Positions 6,494 to 15,687 are shown, numbered from the stretch's first letter. The stretch is 59,121 bases of DNA from JAFNGF01 sp964567045 (GCA_964567045.1 CAZMLE010000019.1:1-59121); one strand, 5' to 3'. Notes: generated by a model not told the origin, from the letters alone. Translations and numbers: made by a program.

Positions 6494-9400
6494 TTTGCTT
6501 TATCCGACCGGTCCGGATAGGCGGGCTTTTTGGGTCTTTGGGGCGGCTGTTTTTCCAGCATCTGAGTAATTATTTCGATGGCCTTTTCCAGTTGTGGGTC
6601 TCGACCGGCAACCATCTCGTGCGGCGCATTTTCAATTTCGTAATCGGGCTGGACGCCATAGCCTTCGACTTCCCAGTTGCCTTGCGTATTCGGCCCCCGC
6701 GAAGCGGGAACCCAGAAGCCGAATGTCGGCGCTGAGACAAAACCGCCGTCGATGGGCTGTGGATTGCCGCTTATTCCAATCAGCCCGCCCCAGGTCCTTG
6801 TGCCGATCAGTGGGCCAAGCTCTGCCTTACGGAAATAATAGGGAAAGGCATCGCCGCCTGAGCCTGCCCAGCCGTTTGTTATCATAACCTTTGGACCGGT
6901 ATGTGCTACAAACGGCGTCTGCCAGTCCCGATGGTCTCGCCGCGCCCAGTAATTGTAGATAGGACGATTGAGCAATTCAATGAAACGGTCCGGAACTTGG
7001 CCGCCGCTGTTGAATCGTTCGTCAATGATCAGAGCATCTTTTGTTCGCTGCGGGATAAATTGCCGCACCAATTCATTCTGCCCATTTCGGCCGGTATCGG
7101 GGACGTAGATATATCCGACCCTATTATTGGTCGCTTGCTGTACTTTCTGTCGATTGCTTTCGACCCAGGCGAGATACCGCAGGCTGAAGTCACTGGACGT
7201 CGGCTTGACAAATATCTGGCGTGCGTCATTCATGTCGGGCGAAGAATTGATGGTCAGCATCACCACTTCATCGGCAAGGCCCTGGAAAGCCGCCCAGGGG
7301 TCCTTCGATACATCCAGCTTCTGGCCGTTGACCGCCAGCAAATAGTCGCCTTCGTTCACATCTATGCCCGGCTCGCGCAGCGGCGAGCGTGCTTCTGCGT
7401 CCCAGGCTGCGCCTTCGTAGATTTTTTTGATTCGGTAGGCGTTTTTTTCTGTGTCCAGCTCGAAATTGCAGCCTAAGAGTCCCACAGAAATCTTTTCAGG
7501 CTCCTCAAGGTCGCCGCCTCTGACGTATGTGTGCGAAGCGTTCAGTTCGCCGATCATTTCGCCGATAACGTAATTCAGGTCCTCGCGATCCGCCACGTAA
7601 GGCAGCAAGACTTCATACCGCTGTTTGATTGCCGCCCAGTCGACGCCGTGCATATTCGGGTCATAGAAGAAATCTCGTTGGATTCGCCATGCTTCGGTGA
7701 AGATTTGCTGCCACTCTTGCCGCGGGTTTATCCAGGCCTGGAGTTTGTCGCTGGCAATTTTGCCGTCGCCGACCTTTTTATTCTCGGCCAAGTCTATTAT
7801 TCCATACGTTGATTTGCTTTTGTATATGACTTTTTTGCCGTCCGCAGAAATGTCGTAGCTGTCTATGCCGGAGATAACCGTTTTTTCCTCGCGCTGCTGC
7901 AGGTCATAATATAGCAGCGTACCGGATGGTTCGCCCGGTTTGGAGGCGCCGGCGGGCAGATACCGGCAGAAGACCAGCTTGTCTTTTACCGAATGCAAAT
8001 CACGGATATTCCCAGCCTGAATGGGCAGTTGTACTACCCGCAGCTCAATACCATTAAAGTCAATATTGACCGGCTCAGGCTGCTTCTTCTCTTGCTCTTT
8101 GTCCGCTTGTTCCTGGCCTTCTTTTGTTTTTTCTGCCTCTTGTCTGTCTTCCTTTTCCTGGTTAACCCCCCAATGAATTGGGGGGCTAAATAGTGATCCT
8201 CGTCCCTCATCCTTGCCGGGCGGTTTTTCGTCCGGCTCTTTTTTATCCCCATTTTCTTTTTTGTCCTTCTTTTCCTCCTTATCTTTAGTAACCGGCTCTT
8301 CATCGCTTCGCGGCGCGACCGGCGAGCCGAGGTCCTTTCGCAATGTAACTGCATAAACCTGAGTGGAATTAGTGTAAATCCAGGTTGCGTCCATGTCGCC
8401 ATAGACCGGCGTGAACGCCCGGTTGGAGCAGAAGAGAAGGTACTTTCCTTCGACATCGAAGGCCGGGAATGCGTCATTATAGTAGTCACCGGTGACCTGC
8501 CGGACCTTTTTCTCCTGCATGTCGTAAATCATAATCGCACCATGCTCGTTAGAGACGCGCTTGGAATAGGCCAGCCATCGGCTGTCGGGCGACCAGCAGT
8601 ATGATTCCATCTGAGACCATTCGTCCTTATCGACGAACGTTAGCTCGGCGTTGTTGACGTCGGCAACAAACAGACTTCCTGTCTTATCGCTGAACGCGAT
8701 TTTTCTGTTGTCGGGCGACCAGACCGGCTGATAACGAAATGCCTTACCCTGATTAGTGATCTGCTTCTGGCTCTCTTTGCCGTCGGCCGGGCAAATGTAC
8801 AGCTCGTACTCTCCCGTGCGGTCGGAGAAATACGCAACGTATTTGCCGTCCGGCGACCAGGCCGGGTCGCGTTCCGCCGCACCCGGACTGTTAGTCAGGT
8901 TTCGCACGCTGCCGTGCTTTTCAGGTACGGTAAGCACTTCGCCGCGAGCCTCGAATACGGCCCGTTTGCCGGTTGGCGAAATCGAGAAATTTTGAATGTT
9001 CTTTGACAGGTCTTTTAGCCGAGGACGCACTTCCGGCAAATCGGCCGGCACCTGTATCGAGAGTGGATGTGAGGTTTCGCTCTGCAAATCCAGCAGATGC
9101 AGTTTGCCGCCGTTTTCAAATATGATTGCGTCCGGTCCAATGCTTGGCCATTTTACATCGTACTCGGTGAACCTGGTTACCTGGCGAGTTTTGTTAGTTG
9201 GCAGCTCATAGGCCCAGATATTTAGTTTTTTGTGCTCATCTCGGTCGGATAGAAAATAAACCGTGTCCTTGTGCCACATCGGCACAGAATCGGTGCCCTC
9301 GAAGTCGGTCATTTTTGTTGAGGTGTTGTTGACGAAATCATAGATCCATATATCGCTGGCCATACCGCCGCGGTAGCGTTTCCAGGTTCGAAATTCTGTC

Positions 9401-9939
9401 GAGATGAATTGAAAGGCGATGCGGCTGCCATCGGCACTGAAGCTCGCCAGCTCGCCGTAAGGCAGAGCGAGTGTCTCCGGTAGGCCGCCGTCGATTGATT
9501 GCTTGAAGAAGCGATTGAACCGGCGTGACGGGCTGACCATTCCCGAACGATACAAGATATGCTTTCCGTCCGGATACCATTCCACGACCGAATCGTCGGC
9601 GGGATGATGCGTCAGCCGCTTTGGCGTCCCGCCTTGTGCAGGCATCAGATAGACGTCCGTGTTGCCGTCATAGTTGCCGCTAAAGGCGATAAACTGGCCA
9701 TCGGGCGAAAACTTCGGAATAAGCTCCTGTCCCTTAGGCGAGCTTAATCTTCGTGCCAACCCACCGTCTTTTGGCGATGTCCACAAGTCACCGGCATATA
9801 CAAATACGATGCTCTCGGTACTTACATCCGGAAATCGCAACATCCGCGCGTCGGGCATTTCGGTCCGAATCGTCTCTGCGCTGATACACGCCGAAGATAA
9901 ACAGAACAGAAGTGCGGTCAAGACCAGCATGTTTCCCAT
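6484..9939 (-). CDS. tricorn-like S41 protease with beta-propeller, secreted
   Basis: This 1151-residue protein resembles tricorn protease, a large self-compartmentalising peptidase. In order it has a signal peptide (about 1-22), a TolB/WD-like beta-propeller with repeated SPDG motifs (about 40-540), a very charged Lys/Glu linker (about 545-625), a second region with a PDZ-like fold, and a C-terminal S41 catalytic domain. The catalytic serine is expected in AGSGGDAFPYYF (S about 1027). The preceding NASHTYV supplies the Ser-His pair, and VEGYG (about 1091) the late glutamate. I chose the ATG at 9939 rather than the upstream one at 9972, because GAGGTG lies 6 bp before it and the signal peptide begins there. 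The linker contains an in-frame palindromic insertion (8162-8193). Confidence 0.92.
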   Translation of the reverse strand: MGNMLVLTALLFCLSSACISAETIRTEMPDARMLRFPDVSTESIVFVYAGDLWTSPKDGGLARRLSSPKGQELIPKFSPDGQFIAFSGNYDGNTDVYLMPAQGGTPKRLTHHPADDSVVEWYPDGKHILYRSGMVSPSRRFNRFFKQSIDGGLPETLALPYGELASFSADGSRIAFQFISTEFRTWKRYRGGMASDIWIYDFVNNTSTKMTDFEGTDSVPMWHKDTVYFLSDRDEHKKLNIWAYELPTNKTRQVTRFTEYDVKWPSIGPDAIIFENGGKLHLLDLQSETSHPLSIQVPADLPEVRPRLKDLSKNIQNFSISPTGKRAVFEARGEVLTVPEKHGSVRNLTNSPGAAERDPAWSPDGKYVAYFSDRTGEYELYICPADGKESQKQITNQGKAFRYQPVWSPDNRKIAFSDKTGSLFVADVNNAELTFVDKDEWSQMESYCWSPDSRWLAYSKRVSNEHGAIMIYDMQEKKVRQVTGDYYNDAFPAFDVEGKYLLFCSNRAFTPVYGDMDATWIYTNSTQVYAVTLRKDLGSPVAPRSDEEPVTKDKEEKKDKKENGDKKEPDEKPPGKDEGRGSLFSPPIHWGVNQEKEDRQEAEKTKEGQEQADKEQEKKQPEPVNIDFNGIELRVVQLPIQAGNIRDLHSVKDKLVFCRYLPAGASKPGEPSGTLLYYDLQQREEKTVISGIDSYDISADGKKVIYKSKSTYGIIDLAENKKVGDGKIASDKLQAWINPRQEWQQIFTEAWRIQRDFFYDPNMHGVDWAAIKQRYEVLLPYVADREDLNYVIGEMIGELNASHTYVRGGDLEEPEKISVGLLGCNFELDTEKNAYRIKKIYEGAAWDAEARSPLREPGIDVNEGDYLLAVNGQKLDVSKDPWAAFQGLADEVVMLTINSSPDMNDARQIFVKPTSSDFSLRYLAWVESNRQKVQQATNNRVGYIYVPDTGRNGQNELVRQFIPQRTKDALIIDERFNSGGQVPDRFIELLNRPIYNYWARRDHRDWQTPFVAHTGPKVMITNGWAGSGGDAFPYYFRKAELGPLIGTRTWGGLIGISGNPQPIDGGFVSAPTFGFWVPASRGPNTQGNWEVEGYGVQPDYEIENAPHEMVAGRDPQLEKAIEIITQMLEKQPPQRPKKPAYPDRSDKANLR
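8162..8193. repeat. CTAAATA-type hairpin inside the tricorn coding region
   Basis: TTAA-CCCCCCAA-TGAA-TTGGGGGG-CTAAATA is a perfect 8-bp stem with a TGAA loop, the same plan as the intergenic copies at 6414 and 26821. It is translated on the minus strand as roughly SLFSPPIHWGVN within a charged linker, keeping the frame open. Confidence 0.85.
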
Positions 9940-10139
9940 GGCAGTCACCTCATACTTTGCGATGCCCCACATTTCCGGCGAATACTATCAACTGTAAACA
10001 TTGAAAGCAAGCGCATTTTACCGGCTTGGGCGTAGGCACGTAGAAGATAAAAAACAGGACACGGCAGACAGTAGACAAAAGACTTTGACTACTGTATTCT
10101 GTATTCTGTTTTCTGTATCCTGGGAGACCGTGACCGATT
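9940..10139. promoter_or_regulatory. divergent intergenic region between tricorn and POT genes
   Basis: This 200-bp gap must hold the promoters of both divergent genes, but no clear -35/-10 pair was found. Its right half is a patchy repeat of the word CTGTATTCTGT (10090-10120), similar in style to CCTCTGTCCTCTGTCC near 2565. Confidence 0.4.
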
Positions 10140-11492
10140 ATGGCTAAAAGCAACTACCTAACCGCACCGCTTCCCTCGAAAAGGATGCCCGCGGGCATTC
10201 CGTATATTCTCGCCAATGAGGCCGCCGAGCGATTCGCCTTCTATGGCATGACATCTATTTTAGTGATTTTCATGACCAAGTACCTCATGAGTCGAGAGGG
10301 CACGCTCGCCGTCATGGGAGATGAGCAAGCCAAGACCTGGTTTCACCTATTCAACTCGGCTGTGTACTTTCTGCCGTTTGTAGGTGCGCTGATCGCCGAC
10401 ATCTGGCTGGCCAAATACCGAACCGTGATATACTTTTGCCTGGTTTATTGTGTTGGATTTATTGCCATTACGCTGGACCACACCCGTCTTGGTCTTGGCT
10501 TGGGTTTGGTGTTAATGGCGATAGGCTCCGGGATAATCAAGCCGTGCGTCTCGGCCAACGTCGGCGACCAGTTTGGCAAAACCAACGAGCGCCTGATATC
10601 CAAATTCTATGCGTGGTTTTACTTCTCCATCAATCTGGGCGCGTGCATCTCGATGTTCATTTGTCCTTTGCTATTGGACTGGTGCGGTCCGCTCATTGGT
10701 TTCGGTGTCCCGGCGGCGCTGATGATTGTAGCTACTGTTGCCTACCGGCTGGGGCGAAATAAATTCGTGCATATTCCTGCTGCCGGTCTTGGCTTTGTTA
10801 AAGAGACCTTCAGCGGCGAGGGACTGCGAGCGGTCGGCAGGCTGGCCATCCTGTATCTATTTATAGCGATGTTCTGGTCGCTGTTTTACCAGTCGCAATC
10901 CGCCTGGGTTCTGCAGGCAGAAAGCATGAACCTTAAGTGGCTTGGATTCAATTGGTTGCCCGAGCAACCGCAAGCCATAAATCCTTTTCTGATTATGGTT
11001 ATGATTCCCCTGTTCTCATACGTCATTTATCCCGCCATGAACAAGGTGTTTGCCTTGACGGCTCTTCGCAAGATCTCTATCGGGATGCTGGTGACTGCCT
11101 TGAGCTTTGTGGTGTCAGCCTGGATTGAAATGCAGATTGTGGCCGGGCTTAAACCCAGCATCGGCTGGCAAGCTTTGGCTTATGTGATTCTCACCGCCGC
11201 TGAGATTATGGTCTCCATCACCTGTCTTGAGTTTTCGTATACACAGGCGCCCAAGAAAATGAAATCCCTCATTCAGGCGGTTTTTCTGGTATCCATATCG
11301 CTGGGCAATGCCTTCGCCGCTGTGGTTAACTGGTTCATTCAGAATGAAGACGGCACCAGCAAGCTCGCCGGCGCCAGCTATTACTGGTTCTTTGTGATCG
11401 CGATGCTGGTAACCGCGGTTTTATTTATCCCCGTGGCTGCCCGGTATAAGGTCAAGGACTACATCCAGGATGAGGCCGGCAGCCAGGCCTGA
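10140..11492 (+). CDS. POT/PTR2-family proton-dependent peptide symporter
   Basis: This 450-residue, roughly 12-TM major-facilitator protein belongs to the POT family, which imports di- and tripeptides with protons. The diagnostic first-helix motif ExxERFxxYG is present as EAAERFAFYG at about 27-36. FDQF/GDQ-like signatures follow (GDQFGKTNER near 144) and a soluble N-terminus precedes the first helix. The length fits short bacterial POTs. It is transcribed away from the tricorn, M2 and OPT genes, so one locus carries two peptide importers and two peptidases. GGGAGA upstream of the ATG may be its ribosome-binding site, with rather long spacing. Confidence 0.93.
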   Translation: MAKSNYLTAPLPSKRMPAGIPYILANEAAERFAFYGMTSILVIFMTKYLMSREGTLAVMGDEQAKTWFHLFNSAVYFLPFVGALIADIWLAKYRTVIYFCLVYCVGFIAITLDHTRLGLGLGLVLMAIGSGIIKPCVSANVGDQFGKTNERLISKFYAWFYFSINLGACISMFICPLLLDWCGPLIGFGVPAALMIVATVAYRLGRNKFVHIPAAGLGFVKETFSGEGLRAVGRLAILYLFIAMFWSLFYQSQSAWVLQAESMNLKWLGFNWLPEQPQAINPFLIMVMIPLFSYVIYPAMNKVFALTALRKISIGMLVTALSFVVSAWIEMQIVAGLKPSIGWQALAYVILTAAEIMVSITCLEFSYTQAPKKMKSLIQAVFLVSISLGNAFAAVVNWFIQNEDGTSKLAGASYYWFFVIAMLVTAVLFIPVAARYKVKDYIQDEAGSQA

Positions 11493-11549
11493 GCGTCGGG
11501 AGATCAGGCCGCCAGCTTATCAGGCGGTGGTCATCAGGCTATCAGATTG

Positions 11550-11612
11550 GTAGGGTATGCTCCGCATACCGCCAAATTCCGCAAATGGTATGCAGAAGTC
11601 TGCATACCCTAC
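11550..11612. terminator. compound inverted repeat between convergent genes
   Basis: GGTATGC-TCC-GCATACC and GGTATGCAGA-AG-TCTGCATACC are nested between GTAGGG and CCCTAC ends, so the whole 63-bp block is itself palindromic. Lying tail-to-tail between the POT gene (+) and the DUF1080 gene (-), it could terminate both. No long T-tract is present, so this is a structural inference. Confidence 0.5.
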
Positions 11613-11639
11613 TTCTGATGCCCCTCAATACAGGCTTTC

Positions 11640-12275
11640 TCACAGCGCCTTCAGCAGCATCTCACGCACGACGATCTTCATCGGCCCGAATTCTGCTCCA
11701 GGATGAACCTGAAATCCAATCCGTCCGGAATCGGTGGTGTTGTCGCGGACATCGGCGACCTGCCGACGGTTGAGCCATATCTGGACGTGGTCGCCTTCGG
11801 CTCGGACTTCCATCGTATTCCAGCCATCCCGATTTACGAGCGTCTTGTCGGTGTTCATCGCAAGGAACATCTTGCCGGGGCAGTATAGCGTGCCTGAGTA
11901 GCATTCAGGATTTTTGTACTCGAGAATATCTGCCTGGTATGCCTTATCGGGTGACTGGTAGCGGAACCAAACTCCGCTATTGCAGGGCCACTCCACCCGG
12001 TACGCAACGGTCAGGACAAAATCCTTGTAGGTATTTTCGGTGAGCAAATCGCCCGGCGCATTGTTGTCGCCCTGGGTTCCAATCAGAAGCCCGTCTTTTA
12101 CGATCCATTTGGCGTTGCCGATGGTCTGCCAGCCGGTCAGGTCCTTGCCGTTGAAAATCTTTGCAAAGCCAGCTTTACTCTGTGCTGCGGCAGACTTTTC
12201 ACACTCAAGAGTCTCTCGGCAGCAAGATAGCCCCAACGCTGCCAAAAACGCAACAGTAAGAAATCTACGCAACAT
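11640..12275 (-). CDS. DUF1080 lipoprotein (3-keto-disaccharide hydrolase-like)
   Basis: This protein of about 211 residues has a single DUF1080 domain, a concanavalin-like sandwich now often annotated as 3-keto-disaccharide hydrolase. Visible hallmarks are FNGKDLTGWQ at the start of the domain, then DGLL, DFVLTVAYR, NSGVWFR and the closing GRIGFQVHPGA. The N-terminus is a lipoprotein signal with the box LGLSC. The start at 12275 is preferred because AAGGAG precedes it, while the longer frame adds only a polar leader. It is the last gene of a leftward run including a PfpI-like protein and a GH172-like lipoprotein, all with export signals, which suggests extracytoplasmic sugar processing. Confidence 0.9.
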   Translation of the reverse strand: MLRRFLTVAFLAALGLSCCRETLECEKSAAAQSKAGFAKIFNGKDLTGWQTIGNAKWIVKDGLLIGTQGDNNAPGDLLTENTYKDFVLTVAYRVEWPCNSGVWFRYQSPDKAYQADILEYKNPECYSGTLYCPGKMFLAMNTDKTLVNRDGWNTMEVRAEGDHVQIWLNRRQVADVRDNTTDSGRIGFQVHPGAEFGPMKIVVREMLLKAL

Positions 12276-12310
12276 ACTTTCTCTCCTTCTGTTTTGGTTA
12301 TCAAATCGGC

Positions 12311-12988
12311 TCATTTGCTACGTGCACTTTTGAGCATCCGCATGAAGTTCTTCAGTAGCGGCGAAAGGTCCTGCCAGCCCCGTGCGGTCACCAGATTACC
12401 ATCGACGACGCAGGGTTTCGCCACGTATGTAGCGCCGCCCTGCTCGACGTCGAGAGCGCATTTGGGAATGGTTGTGGCGGTCCGCCCGCGAATGCAGCCG
12501 GATGCGCTAACAATTTCAATGCCGTGACAAATTACCGCCACAGGTTTGTTCGCCTCGAAGAAATGCCTTGTAATCCGCATCAGGTCTTTGTCGTAGCGCA
12601 GGTACTCGGGTGCTCGGCCGCCTGAGACATAAAGTCCCACATACTGGCGCGGGTCTACATCACTAAAGGCGATATCCGCCTTAAGATGGTATCCGGGAAG
12701 CTCGCGCGTGATATCCCAGGGAGGGTCTTGGTTCGGCGGAATCTCGTGCATAACTAAATGATAAATCCGGGCAGCGGGTCCGGCCGTAACCGCCTCGAAA
12801 TCGTCCTCGGCTATCCTGTAATAGGCGTACAGCGTGTCGAGGACCTCTGAGCCGTCCCCGATTGGCATAAGTACCTTGGGCATAGCCTTTTTCTCCTCAG
12901 CCTGCGGCGGATCAGCGAGCACATTTAGCGCCGGCGGACCAAAAGCGAGCATTTGGCAGATTTGACGGCGATTAAATTCCATTGCCAT
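12311..12988 (-). CDS. DJ-1/PfpI-family protein with twin-arginine-like leader
   Basis: This protein of about 225 residues has a DJ-1/PfpI (glutamine amidotransferase-like) fold. VLMPIGDGSEVLDTLYAY begins the domain, and the nucleophile elbow is AVICHGIEIVSAS, with Cys in the expected position. The family includes deglycases, proteases and hydratases, and the sequence does not decide between them. The leader NRRQICQMLAFG resembles a twin-arginine signal, which would be unusual for this family. A GGAG stands 4 bp before the ATG at 12988; a second ATG at 12982 is possible. A longer frame exists to 13099 but would overlap the upstream gene. It lies in the GH172-DUF1080 operon with 34-36-bp gaps. 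Confidence 0.85.
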   Translation of the reverse strand: MAMEFNRRQICQMLAFGPPALNVLADPPQAEEKKAMPKVLMPIGDGSEVLDTLYAYYRIAEDDFEAVTAGPAARIYHLVMHEIPPNQDPPWDITRELPGYHLKADIAFSDVDPRQYVGLYVSGGRAPEYLRYDKDLMRITRHFFEANKPVAVICHGIEIVSASGCIRGRTATTIPKCALDVEQGGATYVAKPCVVDGNLVTARGWQDLSPLLKNFMRMLKSARSK

Positions 12989-13022
12989 ATAGCTCCGCAC
13001 AAAGTTGTGTGCCCTCGGCTGC

Positions 13023-14114
13023 TCAATCCTGCCAGATGTCGGTCGTGCGCGCCTTGACATCGGGCATCGGCGGCAGCGGCTGACTCGGCACCGGCTCATA
13101 CCAGAAGGTTGCGGTCGACCAGTCGTCCTGGGTCTCGGCCAGGCCTTGCTTCCAGGCGATCTGCTGAATTGTTATATGGCATTCCTTTCGCCAATAGATC
13201 GGATCGGGCAGGTGCCAGCGATACATCGACACAAAGTTCTTCTGGTCCAGATTGCAGCCGTTGTACAGGTACGGCGTTTCCTGCATGCCGTATGACAGGC
13301 ACACATAATCTTCGCTGCCCGTGCCGCAAATAGTTGGAAATTCGCTGTCGCCATCCATGTAAATCTTTATCTCGCCTTCGCCCCACCATTGGCCAGGGTG
13401 CAGATTGTGTATGCCAATGATTGCGCCAACGTATCGGCCTTTATTGGTGCGATTGGGTAGCAGCACAAAGTCCTGCTTTTCAGTTGTTGGGTTTTCCCTG
13501 CGAAACAGGACATGCAGCCTGCCGACATCTCGCGGATGCTTATCGCCGACGGTGTAATCTACCTGGTAGAAGAGCGGCACATTCTTTTGACCTTCGTTAG
13601 TAAGTGTGATCTTTGCCCGCCCGGTAAACGGCATAGGCAGCCAGATATTCATGCCGGCATTTTTGCCCAGCGAATGTACCGCAGAATGATATGGCATTAC
13701 CTTGCCGTGCGCAAAGCCCATAAAGTCGCCGATGGGACACTCGATGCTCGGATGCTTCTGCTCATCCCACCATGCACGGATTACCAGGCTTCTAAGATTG
13801 TTGGGCTCTTTGCTGGTGGTCATCCAAATGTGTCGGATGGTGCCGGGGCCTTTGATGTCACAAAGTTGAACTTCCTGCCCGGCCTTTAGTGTTATGGCCG
13901 GCGAACCCTTTCGGCCCACGCCGAGCTTGCTTTCCGCTTTGCCGCCTTCGCCCGGAGCACCGGTCAGATTCTCAAACGAAATCGAGCGCGAAATCAGGCC
14001 GGTATCGAGCAGATACGGCTCAGCCGCGATATCCCCCGGCTTCTGCAACAATCCACAGCCCGACACCAAAACGGCTATACACAACAGATTCCCTACAACA
14101 ATTCTTCTGCGCAT
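13023..14114 (-). CDS. DUF2961 / GH172-family lipoprotein
   Basis: This 363-residue protein matches DUF2961, classified as glycoside hydrolase family 172, whose characterised members act on difructose dianhydrides and D-arabinofuranosides. Diagnostic segments are GPGTIRHIWMT, then WWGEGEIKIYMDGD and FPTICGTGSEDYV, then the SMYRWHLPDPIYW block. I have not mapped the catalytic glutamates. The N-terminus ends in the lipobox LVSGC, so the enzyme is probably membrane-anchored outside the cytoplasm. AAAGGAAG precedes the ATG. The upstream membrane-protein gene stops 11 bp before it, which implies co-transcription. Confidence 0.9.
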   Translation of the reverse strand: MRRRIVVGNLLCIAVLVSGCGLLQKPGDIAAEPYLLDTGLISRSISFENLTGAPGEGGKAESKLGVGRKGSPAITLKAGQEVQLCDIKGPGTIRHIWMTTSKEPNNLRSLVIRAWWDEQKHPSIECPIGDFMGFAHGKVMPYHSAVHSLGKNAGMNIWLPMPFTGRAKITLTNEGQKNVPLFYQVDYTVGDKHPRDVGRLHVLFRRENPTTEKQDFVLLPNRTNKGRYVGAIIGIHNLHPGQWWGEGEIKIYMDGDSEFPTICGTGSEDYVCLSYGMQETPYLYNGCNLDQKNFVSMYRWHLPDPIYWRKECHITIQQIAWKQGLAETQDDWSTATFWYEPVPSQPLPPMPDVKARTTDIWQD

Positions 14115-14125
14115 AGTTCTTCCTT

Positions 14126-15526
14126 TTACCGCTGCGAAACGTACTCATAGAGGCTTTTCGCCACGTCTTCTTTGGCGTCTTCAAAAAATATCCCGCGACC
14201 GGAGACTTCGTTTCCTCTTTCATCTTTGTGTACTTTAGCAACCGAAGCACTGAGATTGAATTGGCGATTTACCTCCAGGATAGGCGTTATTTTTGCCTGG
14301 AGTCGCTCTGCTGCATTTCTATCGCATTTCCCACTGTAAACGCCTCGAAAACTCAAGCTCTCGCCCTGGCAATCGCATGTCGTTCCGTCAGGTAAGACAC
14401 ATTCAACCTTTACCTTACCGTTATCTGCCTTGACGCGCCTAAACACTCGGCCGTGCCGATTTCCACTATGCGGTGGTTCCTCGACGGCTGCAAATACTTT
14501 CGAGCAGAGCTCATCGAATTTGGCCTGGTTTGAATCAATCAATCCTTTTCTGCCTGGAGTCGGCGGCTGCATCCAGACGTCACGCAAGGCGTGGAAATCC
14601 AGCCAGAATACCTTGTGTTTTAATTCACTGAGTATATGTATAAAGTCAAAACCGAAACTCTCCGGAAAGCGGAACGCCCGTTTTATGCACTGGTCGAATA
14701 CAACCTGCCAGGAAGGTTTCTGCGCCTTCGGGTCCAAAGTCAAAAGCGTTTCCAAGATAGGCCGGGCTAAATCATGGTCATCTTTGCCGTCGAGCATGAT
14801 GTTCTCAATCACACCCCTTATCGCACTTACGTGAGCCTCATCTGCTCGGCAAAGAACATTTTTCAACGGTACTATCATATCCTTCTGAATTTGCCTGCGG
14901 GTCCCATTTGCCCGTTCCATCTCGTATATGTCAGACAAAATCCACAAGAGACTTTCGAATGTCTGCGTGTGCCCGTCAATGTCGTATGAAGATAGTTTTT
15001 CTATTATTTCTCTAAAGAGATTATAGTTTTCGCCATTTTCTGCTAACTTCAAAATGTCCCCAGCATAGTAGCGGATGCTCCCTATGATTTGAGCAAGGTC
15101 ACGATCGGGCATATTGTCCATTTGGCTAAGGAGTGCTTCAAAACCGTCTTTTCTGGTTGCGGGGCTCATGATTTGTTCGATAATTTTTGCACGCGGCAAG
15201 CCATCTATGATTGCTCTTAGCTTTTCACCTTCTGATTCTGCATCCTGTCTGTGCCTGCGCTCATCGAGAGCCCAAAAAAACGGCCATGTAAGTACGAAAT
15301 GATAGCCGACGGTTTTTAGCAGTCCCCATTCACGCTTGGTGAACTGTCTGACAAGTCGCGGCAGTCCCCCCCATAATATCATGAGGCCCACGAATGCAAC
15401 GGCTTTTGATAGTGGTTTCTCGAAAAAGTATACCCCTGCCAGGAGAGCTGCGGTAATTACATTGGCGTATATTGCGGTAAATAGGTGACGATAGAAATCG
15501 CTGTTGTTTTTTGGTTTTCCGCCCAT
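14126..15526 (-). CDS. hypothetical protein with N-terminal membrane segments
   Basis: This 466-residue protein is not recognised. Two or three hydrophobic segments lie near the N-terminus (about residues 20-40, 45-65 and 75-90). A long soluble, helix-rich part follows, and a C-terminal region has a cysteine pair (TTCDCQGESLSFRGVYSGKC) resembling a small beta domain. The start at 15526 is chosen because GGAG lies just upstream. A longer frame to 15646 reads through a palindromic repeat (CCCGACC-TGG-TCGGGG-like) and is unlikely. It is the first gene of the leftward operon that continues into the GH172, PfpI-like and DUF1080 genes. A sensor or scaffold role is only a guess. Confidence 0.75.
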   Translation of the reverse strand: MGGKPKNNSDFYRHLFTAIYANVITAALLAGVYFFEKPLSKAVAFVGLMILWGGLPRLVRQFTKREWGLLKTVGYHFVLTWPFFWALDERRHRQDAESEGEKLRAIIDGLPRAKIIEQIMSPATRKDGFEALLSQMDNMPDRDLAQIIGSIRYYAGDILKLAENGENYNLFREIIEKLSSYDIDGHTQTFESLLWILSDIYEMERANGTRRQIQKDMIVPLKNVLCRADEAHVSAIRGVIENIMLDGKDDHDLARPILETLLTLDPKAQKPSWQVVFDQCIKRAFRFPESFGFDFIHILSELKHKVFWLDFHALRDVWMQPPTPGRKGLIDSNQAKFDELCSKVFAAVEEPPHSGNRHGRVFRRVKADNGKVKVECVLPDGTTCDCQGESLSFRGVYSGKCDRNAAERLQAKITPILEVNRQFNLSASVAKVHKDERGNEVSGRGIFFEDAKEDVAKSLYEYVSQR

Positions 15527-15660
15527 TTCAATTTCTCCAGATAAAACCATCCCTGAGCCCCGACCTGGTCGGGGGTTGCCAAAAACACCGAGTGAGGGAT
15601 AGGCCAGAGCTCCATCTCTCTCACAGAAAACACAAAAAACTCTCAAGTCTCAACGTCCTA

Positions 15661-15687
15661 ATTATTGTCTTCAAAATGCCAAGTCAA
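15661..15687 (-). promoter_or_regulatory. weak promoter candidate for the leftward GH172 operon
   Basis: TTGACT-N15-AATAAT on the minus strand, about 135 bp before the first start codon. The spacing is shorter than optimal. Confidence 0.25.

Noticed and set aside
14126..15646. Longer start of the hypothetical membrane protein at 15646
   Set aside because: The extra 40 codons cross a palindromic repeat and lack a ribosome-binding site, whereas ATG 15526 has GGAG upstream.
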